From the NCBI GenBank assembly GCA_009885665.1, contig VFKI01000154.1, positions 1 through 7,653 on the forward strand: DNA of 7,653 bases. The letters run 5' to 3'. The DNA is from Gammaproteobacteria bacterium (GTDB lineage Bacteria; Pseudomonadota; Gammaproteobacteria; DSM-16500). The position numbers and the translations under genes were made by a program. A model generated the notes under the pieces. It saw nothing but the letters and a program-made list of their open reading frames with translations, had not been told where the DNA came from and searched no databases. Below, piece after piece: positions 1 to 5,374 of this stretch; position 1 is the first letter of the stretch; the number at the start of each line of letters is the position of its first letter.

Positions 1-1013
1 ACCATGCCAATATTAATAAAAAAAGAGACAAAAAAGGTTAAAGTGAGGCTACCCGCCAGCAAACGCGAAAAAGTATCTTGCGCGTGTAAGGTGATTTGTA
101 AACCACGCACCACCACCAACATAAATAAAGCAATTAAAATCAATCCACCGACAAAACCCATTTCTTCGCCACAAACTGCAAAAATAAAATCTGTTGAATT
201 TTCCGGTAAAAAATGTAAATGTGATTGCGTGCCATGCAGCCAACCTTTACCAAATAACCCGCCCGAACCAATAGCAATTTTTGATTGGATGATATGGTAA
301 CCCGCACCCAGTGGCGCGCGTTCAGGATTGAAAAAAGTCAGAATACGCTGTTTTTGATAAGCATGCATAAAAAAGTGCCAAATGATCGGCGCGGCAATTG
401 CGAGGCCTGAGATAAGAATGGCCATCAAATACCAGCTCATGCCCGCCAATAATAATACACTGCCACCCGCCGCCGCTTGCAAAATGGCCGTGCCCATATC
501 CGGCTCTTTGGCTGTTAATAATGCCGGTAAGGCAATGGCTAACGCGGCAAAAAACAAAGTGCGTCCAGATAAGGGTAAGTGAATACGATGGCAATACCAC
601 GCTAAAAACATGGGTAAAACCAGTTTCATCATCTCAGAAGGTTGAAAACGCATAAAGCCTAAATTCAACCAGCGCGCCGCACCTTTGCCGCGATGGCCAA
701 CGACTAATACCATAGCCAATAAAATGAGTGTGATCAAAAATAACACAGGCACCCAGCGCCGATAGGTCGCAGGCGGAATTTGCGCTAAGACCACCATGAC
801 GCTGGCTGCGAAAGCAATATGCAAACATTGCTTGCTGACCATCAACATATTTTGGCTGCTGGCACTATATAAAATCAATAAACCTAATCCAGACAATACA
901 GAAATCGCCAGTAATAATGGCATATCGATATGGATGATTTGCCATATCGTAGGACGCGTGCGCTGCTGTTCGTGGCGCGGTGTTTGTCTAGGGGTGGTTG
1001 ACGGGATTAACAC
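1..1013 (-). CDS. rodA: RodA (MrdB) SEDS peptidoglycan glycosyltransferase, C-terminus cut by window edge
   Basis: RodA is the integral inner-membrane SEDS polymerase that extends glycan strands from lipid II for side-wall growth, working with PBP2. The frame is open from the window edge (337 complete codons from the GTG at 1013). It shows a string of hydrophobic helices and RodA landmarks: LYSAS near residue 49, ARWLNLG near 113, RFQPSE near 122, PDMGTAIL near 171, GAGYHIIQSKIAIGSGG near 236, GKGWLHGTQS near 255 and FLPENSTDFIFA near 268. Asp275 in that last motif aligns with the essential catalytic Asp of E. coli RodA. By comparison with the roughly 370-residue family, about 45 C-terminal residues lie outside the window. 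The only upstream start in frame is a GTG inside the mrdA 3' end (26-bp overlap), with GGAG about 12 nt before it. An internal ATG at 923 would remove a segment (IWQIIHID) that resembles the E. coli N-terminus, so GTG is preferred, with moderate certainty. Identity is very secure. Confidence 0.95.
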   Translation of the reverse strand, partial: MLIPSTTPRQTPRHEQQRTRPTIWQIIHIDMPLLLAISVLSGLGLLILYSASSQNMLMVSKQCLHIAFAASVMVVLAQIPPATYRRWVPVLFLITLILLAMVLVVGHRGKGAARWLNLGFMRFQPSEMMKLVLPMFLAWYCHRIHLPLSGRTLFFAALAIALPALLTAKEPDMGTAILQAAAGGSVLLLAGMSWYLMAILISGLAIAAPIIWHFFMHAYQKQRILTFFNPERAPLGAGYHIIQSKIAIGSGGLFGKGWLHGTQSHLHFLPENSTDFIFAVCGEEMGFVGGLILIALFMLVVVRGLQITLHAQDTFSRLLAGSLTLTFFVSFFINIGM

Positions 1014-2895
1014 GGTCGGGTGCGGCTCCAGTAGAAGATTGAGGGGAGGCGAGCGGTAGGATGCCCATATAAGCGTCTACTATATCACGCGCGATCTTGG
1101 GCGCGTCGCTATCATTCTGTGCGATAACGGCAAAAGCAATGCGCGGATGGTCGACCGGCGCATAACCAATAAATAATGAATTATCGCGTAAGCGTTCTGG
1201 CAACGCCGCTTGATTTTCGCGATGAACATGCTGACGGATGTTATGAACTTGTGCTGTGCCCGTTTTGCCCGCCACAGTATAGGCGGATGTTAAACCAAAA
1301 TGCACCGCACCGGTGCCTTCTTTTGATGTCATGACGCGCTGCATGGCATCGCGGACGATTTGCCATGCATTATTATCCTGCAATGTGATTGGATTGACAG
1401 AAGCGACTTGCCAAGCAATACGCGGTTGATTGGGGTCCGCGGTGTAGCGCAATAAATGTGGCATATGTCGATCACCGCGCATGGCGATGGCGGCCACACC
1501 ATAGGCTAATTGCAATAACGTGACTTGCATAAAACCTTGGCCGATAGCAGAAATAACGGTATCGCCTTTATACCAAGCTTCATGACGTGCGCGCCATTTG
1601 TAATCCGGTGAGGCAATAATACCAGCACGCTCTTGTAATAAATCGATTCCGGTTGCTTGGCCAAAGCCAAACATTTGCATGATAGCGTCGATACGCGCAA
1701 TGCCTAATTTTTGCGATAATTGGAAATAATAAACATCACATGAGACGATAATGGAGCGTGCTAAATTGACGAGGCCATGACCGCCACGCCACCAATCCCA
1801 ATCATGAAAAACATGTTTACTATTGGGTAACGTGAATACACCATGATCGTGGATGGTTTCCTCAGGCGTCGTGACACCGTCATTCAGCGCGCCAATGGCA
1901 AGAAAAGGTTTAATGGTCGAGCCGGGTGGATAGAGCCCATGTAAAGCGCGATCATATAACGGTTGATCGCTTGATTGTTGTAAGGCGTGATAATCTTTGC
2001 GACTGATGCCCGTAACAAAAGCATTGGGATCAAAACCAGGCGTGCTAACCATGGCGAGGACTTCACCCGTATTGGGGTCAATGACAATGGCTGCGCCACG
2101 GCGGCTGGCAAAGGCTTTTTCGGTCGCTAATTGTAATTTACTGTCTAGCGTCAGCCATAAGTCTTTACCTGATGTAGCCGGAATTTTCTTTAAAGTGCGT
2201 ATGGTTTCGCCATTCGCATTGCTTTCTGCTTGCTCATACCCGACCGTACCATGCAAAATATTTTCATAGAACTTTTCAATACCTGATTTGCCAATGTAAT
2301 TAGTCGCGCTGTAATTGATGGGATCAACGCTGCGTAATTCCTTGATATTAATACGGCCGACATAGCCTAATACATGACTAAACGCCGCGCCAAATGGATA
2401 AAAGCGAATGAGGTGGGCATGCACAAAAATACCCGGAAAGCGATATTGATTTTCGGCGAAGCGCGCTACTTCGCTCGCTGTTAAGCGAAGTTTTAATGTG
2501 ACTTCATCAAAACGGCGATGTTGATAAAGTTGACGATGAAATTGGGCAAGATCATTGTCATCGATATCAATAAATTTACGAATGGCGTTAATGGCGGCGG
2601 GTAAATTATTCACTTTATCGCGAATGACATCTAAGCTAAAGACGGGGATATTTTCAGCAAGTAACACGCCATTGCGATCATAAATTAAGCCGCGCGTCGG
2701 ATCGACTGGCACCAAATCCAGCCAATTTTTTTGCGATAACGTGGTGAAAAGATTGTGACGCGAAATTTGTAGCCAGCCCAAACGTGCGACGAGTAGCATC
2801 ATCAAAATAGCCATGATAACGCATAACGTCAGGCAACGATGGCTGACTAACTTGATCTCTTCCGTATGATTTTTGATGGGGACGCGTTTACGCAT
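988..2895 (-). CDS. mrdA: Penicillin-binding protein 2, peptidoglycan D,D-transpeptidase (MrdA)
   Basis: PBP2 is the elongasome class B transpeptidase. It cross-links peptide stems of new glycan made by RodA, is anchored in the inner membrane and is the target of mecillinam. The product is 635 aa, close to E. coli PBP2 (633). A single membrane anchor lies at about residues 20-43. It is followed by the pedestal/dimerisation region (RGLIYDRNG near 68, RFYPFGAAFSHVLGYVGRI near 164, IGKSGIEKFYE near 201), then the transpeptidase domain. The three penicillin-binding motifs are intact: SxxK as Ser326-Thr-Ile-Lys329 (nucleophile Ser326), SxN-type as Ser385-Cys-Asp387, and KTGT at 544-547. The SCD version matches the SxD seen in the PBP2 subfamily. 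The ATG at 2895 has only a weak GAG-containing ribosome site. The stop lies inside the start region of rodA, so the two are probably one translationally coupled operon. Upstream is the PagL-like gene, not the usual rlmH neighbour known from enterobacteria. Confidence 0.97.
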   Translation of the reverse strand: MRKRVPIKNHTEEIKLVSHRCLTLCVIMAILMMLLVARLGWLQISRHNLFTTLSQKNWLDLVPVDPTRGLIYDRNGVLLAENIPVFSLDVIRDKVNNLPAAINAIRKFIDIDDNDLAQFHRQLYQHRRFDEVTLKLRLTASEVARFAENQYRFPGIFVHAHLIRFYPFGAAFSHVLGYVGRINIKELRSVDPINYSATNYIGKSGIEKFYENILHGTVGYEQAESNANGETIRTLKKIPATSGKDLWLTLDSKLQLATEKAFASRRGAAIVIDPNTGEVLAMVSTPGFDPNAFVTGISRKDYHALQQSSDQPLYDRALHGLYPPGSTIKPFLAIGALNDGVTTPEETIHDHGVFTLPNSKHVFHDWDWWRGGHGLVNLARSIIVSCDVYYFQLSQKLGIARIDAIMQMFGFGQATGIDLLQERAGIIASPDYKWRARHEAWYKGDTVISAIGQGFMQVTLLQLAYGVAAIAMRGDRHMPHLLRYTADPNQPRIAWQVASVNPITLQDNNAWQIVRDAMQRVMTSKEGTGAVHFGLTSAYTVAGKTGTAQVHNIRQHVHRENQAALPERLRDNSLFIGYAPVDHPRIAFAVIAQNDSDAPKIARDIVDAYMGILPLASPQSSTGAAPDRVNPVNHP

Positions 2896-2920
2896 GGTGA
2901 TACGTTCTCAGATAAGTAAA

Positions 2921-2961
2921 GTAGATACTTATAGTTCAGTCAACTAATTGGTATCTTCTAC
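2921..2961. repeat. Hairpin-forming inverted repeat upstream of mrdA
   Basis: GTAGATAC (2921-2928) is mirrored by GTATCT-T-CTAC (2951-2961), which pairs with one bulged base. Inside, AGTT (2933-2936) pairs with AACT (2942-2945). The structure ends 25 bp before the mrdA start codon. A possible minus-strand promoter overlaps it: TTGACT at 2943-2938, 17-bp spacing, TTTACT at 2920-2915. That -10 is poor and the leader would be only about 12 nt. The repeat could be an operator, a cruciform or a relic of the neighbouring element. The inverted repeat is seen directly; its function is unknown. Confidence 0.5.
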
Positions 2962-2970
2962 ATATAATTA

Positions 2971-3148
2971 GGGTAGTGGGTAGCGATGGGGGAGTTGTCA
3001 GAGGGGGAAAAAACGGCAGGAAAGCCGTTTTTGTCGCATCCAGTGCGCCCGGAGGGCAAACCTCCAGGGATGGAGGCGAGACACTGTGCTATTCTCCCCC
3101 TCTGACGCTCATCAATGCAGTGTGCTGCGTACTTCAGTTCTTCTACCC
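2971..3148. repeat. GC-rich self-complementary intergenic element (candidate MITE or small structured RNA)
   Basis: This stretch between mrdA and the PagL-like gene is visibly GC-richer than its surroundings and almost entirely self-complementary. A perfect 12-bp inverted repeat (GTCAGAGGGGGA at 2997-3008, TCCCCCTCTGAC at 3095-3106) encloses several parts. These are a 9-bp hairpin (3009-3032), a CAGTG/CACTG stem (3041-3045 with 3082-3086), and within that stem GCCC/GGGC (3047-3057) and CCTCCA/TGGAGG closed by GGGA (3061-3076). Outside the 12-bp arms, GATG/CATC, GTAGC/GCTGC and GGGTAG/CTACCC (2971-2976, 3143-3148) continue the pairing. A TA dinucleotide flanks both outer ends, as expected for a TA-targeting MITE. 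On the minus strand it could equally be a small RNA of about 140 nt ending at the T-rich hairpin. I do not recognise the family. Confidence 0.6.
3008..3033. terminator. Candidate bidirectional intrinsic terminator
   Basis: AAAAACGGC (3009-3017) and GCCGTTTTT (3024-3032) form a 9-bp hairpin with a six-base AGGAAA loop. The GC part is CGGC/GCCG, and a T-run follows the hairpin on both strands (T5 on plus, T6 on minus). On the minus strand it lies downstream of the PagL-like gene and upstream of mrdA. It could therefore end the pfkA/PagL-like transcript and separate it from the mrdA-rodA operon. It is also part of the larger structured element, so its independent role is an inference. Confidence 0.5.
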
Positions 3149-3168
3149 TATCTTTTGTAATAGATGTA

Positions 3169-3732
3169 TTAATTGATGCGCCATTCTACCCCAAGTAACA
3201 GCGGAACAGTAATACCTGCATTCATATTCGCTAAAGATGCATTAGAATAATGCAGGGTGGAGAGTATGACTGAAAAATCTTGGCGCCGCCCAAAGCTGAC
3301 ACCGACCCCAATTTTATCCTGAAATACATAATGCATGCCCAGGTTGCGGCTATCAAAGCGCGTACGCGATAGCCAAGTGGCGCCTATGCCCAAGCGAATG
3401 AACGGTGAAATACTGTGGCCAGGCAGAAAATCATAGCGAATAATCGGAGAAATAAAATACGCATTGACGACATGATTTTCGCGACTTTCCGCTATCCACA
3501 TATGGCTGATACCGGCATCAAGATAAATGCGAAAATGTGTCCAGCGCCAGCTGGCAGGTTGGTACCAAAATGAGCCGCGATAAATGTGCATGGGTGTAGG
3601 ATCTTTACTGATGAGCACCCCAAAAGCTGAAATACCATACATCGCGCCATGATCATCATCGGCAGGCGCGGCTTGCGTCATACTGCTGAATGTCAGTGTA
3701 AATAAGAAAAGTAATACTGTAATTAATTTCAT
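3169..3732 (-). CDS. PagL-like lipid A 3-O-deacylase / acyloxyacyl hydrolase family outer-membrane protein
   Basis: This is a small outer-membrane beta-barrel of the PagL family, known for removing the 3-O-linked acyl chain of lipid A at the outer leaflet. The product is 187 aa from the ATG at 3732. That start has AAGGA exactly 8 nt upstream, whereas the ATGs at 3741 and 3738 would overlap or touch that site. Residues 1-21 are a signal peptide (hydrophobic LITVLLFLFTLTF core, cleavage near TQA-AP). The remainder alternates in short amphipathic strands and ends like a porin-type barrel (GVEWRIN). The family signature HYSNA...N-x-G occurs at 161-173: His161, Ser163, Asn164 and Asn171 align with PagL His126, Ser128, Asn129 and Asn136. 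The position of catalytic Glu140 is Thr175 here. This may mean altered or lost activity, or normal family variation. Family membership is fairly sure; deacylase activity is inferred. It lies 109 bp downstream of pfkA on the same strand, with a repeat copy in the gap. Confidence 0.83.
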   Translation of the reverse strand: MKLITVLLFLFTLTFSSMTQAAPADDDHGAMYGISAFGVLISKDPTPMHIYRGSFWYQPASWRWTHFRIYLDAGISHMWIAESRENHVVNAYFISPIIRYDFLPGHSISPFIRLGIGATWLSRTRFDSRNLGMHYVFQDKIGVGVSFGRRQDFSVILSTLHYSNASLANMNAGITVPLLLGVEWRIN

Positions 3733-3740
3733 AGTCATCA

Positions 3741-3745
3741 TCCTT
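3741..3745 (-). promoter_or_regulatory. Ribosome binding site that fixes the start of the PagL-like gene
   Basis: AAGGA on the minus strand is followed by 8 nt and the ATG at 3732. Its last base is the A of the upstream in-frame ATG at 3741, so that longer start would have no usable spacing. The shorter form also gives a cleaner signal peptide beginning MKLITVLL. Confidence 0.7.
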
Positions 3746-3755
3746 GATGGTTAAT

Positions 3756-3808
3756 CCGACATGCTGCACCTTCGTTTTTTTTGATAACGTTGCGTTGAAT
3801 TCGCCTCG
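3756..3808. repeat. Intergenic repeat unit, short copy (hairpin replaced by GAATTC)
   Basis: Read on the plus strand this runs CCGACAT, ten variable bases, CG, a T-run, GATAAC, four variable bases, CGTT, GAATTC, GCCTCG. The first 41 bp align without gaps to 7545-7585 (29 of 41 identical by my count). Both copies then end in GCCTCG. Where the second copy has a 60-bp hairpin, this one has only the six-base palindrome GAATTC. It occupies most of the leader between pfkA and the PagL-like gene, so it may lie within the latter's promoter or 5' leader. Confidence 0.6.
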
Positions 3809-3841
3809 TTTATACAAAAATACGTATCTCCTACATAAATT

Positions 3842-4816
3842 CTAGATACACAATATATCATTTAACGCCAATAATCCTGCGTCAGTGAAAAAACGGGTGT
3901 GGCGCTCACCACTTAAAAACGGCACTAATACCGCTTTGCCGTGTTGCACCGCGGTCATGAGGCACGTCTTTCCTTGTAACAAGCCTTTGACCGCCATATG
4001 TCCCATTTCTGATGCCATTAATCTATCCAGCGTGGTGGGCGATCCGCCACGTTGCGTATGTCCTAAAATACAAACACGATATTGGCTGTCAGTGAGTGTA
4101 CCTAATTTCGCAGCAATTTGCATACTGCGGCCAGGTTGTTCTGCTTCAGCAATGACGATGATGGAACTTAATTTGCGACGCTTTTCACGCGTTTGTAATA
4201 TTTTTTCAGCAATTTGCGCGACTGAAAGCGGAAATTCTGGCGTGACAATAATTTCTGCGCCACCGGCGATACCAACATCAACAGCTAAAAAACCCGTTTT
4301 TCTGCCCATCACTTCAACTAAAAAATGACGGTCATGGCTAGAAGCGGTATCGCGAATACGGTCGATCGCTTGTAGCGCGGTATTGCGTGCTGTATCAAAG
4401 CCGATAGTATATTCAGTGTCGGGAATATCGTTATCGATAGTGCCAGGAATGCCGATGACAGTGGGGCCACCTTCAGCGGCTAATAAAGCGGCACCTTGAA
4501 AGGTACCATTACCGCCAATCACCACGATGCCATCAATGCCTTGTTCTGCTAGCCATGCACGGCAATGATCGCGCGTAGATTTTTCATAGAAGGCAAGACA
4601 GCGGTCAGTTTTTAAAATTGTGCCGCCATGCTGAATGCAATTAGCGACACTGTCAGGTTCTAGCGGAATGAGTTGGCGTTGTACCAAACCTTGAAAACCA
4701 GAACGACTACCATAAACGCGTAATCCCTCGGCACAGCCGGTACGAACGACCGCACGGATGGCGGCATTCATGCCTGGTGCATCGCCGCCAGAAGTTAGCA
4801 CCACGATTTTTTGCAT
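3842..4816 (-). CDS. pfkA: ATP-dependent 6-phosphofructokinase
   Basis: This is the cytoplasmic glycolytic enzyme that phosphorylates fructose 6-phosphate to fructose 1,6-bisphosphate. The product is 324 aa, close to the E. coli PfkA length (320). The nucleotide-binding N-terminus TSGGDAPGMNAAIR is at 8-21. The catalytic loop PGTIDND is at 124-130, with Asp128 aligning with the catalytic base. The substrate motif MGRKTG starts at 170, and GHTQRGGSP is at 252-260 with the sugar-phosphate-binding His and Arg. Gly104 in the GGxG motif is the residue associated with ATP rather than pyrophosphate use. The preceding residue is Asn103 (GGNGT) where E. coli-type enzymes have the Mg-contacting Asp (GGDGS). 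A plausible ribosome site (AGGA) lies 6 nt before the ATG, and an extended -10 promoter is about 30 bp upstream. It is transcribed divergently from the plus-strand cluster and may be co-transcribed with the PagL-like gene. Confidence 0.96.
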   Translation of the reverse strand: MQKIVVLTSGGDAPGMNAAIRAVVRTGCAEGLRVYGSRSGFQGLVQRQLIPLEPDSVANCIQHGGTILKTDRCLAFYEKSTRDHCRAWLAEQGIDGIVVIGGNGTFQGAALLAAEGGPTVIGIPGTIDNDIPDTEYTIGFDTARNTALQAIDRIRDTASSHDRHFLVEVMGRKTGFLAVDVGIAGGAEIIVTPEFPLSVAQIAEKILQTREKRRKLSSIIVIAEAEQPGRSMQIAAKLGTLTDSQYRVCILGHTQRGGSPTTLDRLMASEMGHMAVKGLLQGKTCLMTAVQHGKAVLVPFLSGERHTRFFTDAGLLALNDILCI

Positions 4817-4846
4817 TGTCTTTCCTATATTCCATCACCGAAAAAA

Positions 4847-4855
4847 ATGATAGCA
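4847..4855 (-). promoter_or_regulatory. Candidate extended -10 promoter of pfkA
   Basis: On the minus strand the sequence TGCTATCAT fits the extended -10 form TGnTATAAT with one mismatch. It ends 30 bp before the pfkA ATG, leaving a leader of roughly 20-25 nt that contains the AGGA ribosome site. No good -35 is visible at 16-18 bp, as is common for extended -10 promoters. I saw no equally good promoter for the divergent plus-strand gene in the same 90-bp gap. Confidence 0.4.
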
Positions 4856-4906
4856 TAAAGACGTCGCTATGAAGCACTTTTTTGTATCTATTAAGGAGAA
4901 TTATAT

Positions 4907-5374
4907 ATGGTATCAACAAAATTTATGCCTGCTGCTGTGTTGGCAGTGGCATTAATCAGTATGAGCCCAGCATGGGCAATTGATGCGCCGACGGGAGCGA
5001 TGGGAAGCGATAATGCGGGCAAGGTTGCGACGGCAAATGATAATGGTGCAGGTGGCGTCGCTACGGCACGCCCCATTCAAGCACCTTCAGGGGATAATAA
5101 TGCTACATCCGCTGACAATGGTATGCCAAATGCTAATATGGGCGGTGAAAATGCACCATCGGATAACAGTGGTGCGATGGATGATAGTAGCGCTACACCG
5201 TCAGACAATAGCAATGGCAGCGAGACACCGGCAAACGATGGCAGTACGCCAATGACCGACAATAGTGGCAATGCAGGCGCAACGGATAGCAGCGACGCGT
5301 CTTCAACGGATAGCAGTGCTACCTCATCCACTCAAGGCAGTGCAGATACCCCAACTGGACATGACGACTATTAA
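4907..5374 (+). CDS. Secreted Asp/Asn/Ser/Thr-rich low-complexity protein of unknown function
   Basis: I do not recognise a family. The product is 155 aa. A strong ribosome site (AAGGAG, 8 nt spacing) precedes the ATG. Residues 1-24 form a clear Sec signal peptide (Lys5, hydrophobic AAVLAVALI core, cleavage after AWA). The mature part (about 131 residues) is low complexity. It is dominated by Asp, Asn, Ser, Thr, Ala and Gly, has no Cys, only one Lys and one Arg against about 19 acidic residues, and is surely disordered. Short motifs recur: PSDNS twice, TDSS twice and several DNSG/DNG units. The DNA word CAACGGATAGCAG occurs at 5280-5292 and 5304-5316, so the region may have grown by slippage or duplication. 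It ends HDDY, and its last 14 bp overlap zapE, suggesting co-translation. The good ribosome site, the signal peptide and the overlap argue that it is a real gene. No lipobox or membrane anchor is visible, so it probably ends in the periplasm or outside. Confidence 0.78.
   Translation: MVSTKFMPAAVLAVALISMSPAWAIDAPTGAMGSDNAGKVATANDNGAGGVATARPIQAPSGDNNATSADNGMPNANMGGENAPSDNSGAMDDSSATPSDNSNGSETPANDGSTPMTDNSGNAGATDSSDASSTDSSATSSTQGSADTPTGHDDY

Noticed and set aside
2971..3148. 6S RNA (ssrS), because of the rod-like fold and length near 180 nt
   Set aside because: The usual context (zapA and the formyltetrahydrofolate cyclo-ligase gene) is absent, and the interior is branched rather than a rod with one central bubble.
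2976..3176. A 66-codon plus-strand open frame across the structured element
   Set aside because: It follows the hairpin arms, has no ribosome site and an unlikely composition. The palindromic structure explains the sequence better.
3733..3741. Upstream ATGs (3741, 3738) as start of the PagL-like gene
   Set aside because: The AAGGA ribosome site overlaps or touches them; only the ATG at 3732 has proper spacing.
3824..3849. Intrinsic terminator for pfkA at the GTATCT/AGATAC hairpin
   Set aside because: The stem is only six AT-rich pairs with a 14-base loop and no adjacent T-run in the right place.
4980..5331. Open frames on both strands within the low-complexity gene
   Set aside because: They arise from its biased, repetitive base pattern. 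Only the 4907-5374 frame has a ribosome site and a signal peptide.
5265..5360. Longer N-terminus for ZapE by 32 residues
   Set aside because: The extension lies in a second frame of the low-complexity gene. The ATG at 5361 gives the family length and overlaps the upstream stop in a typical coupled arrangement.
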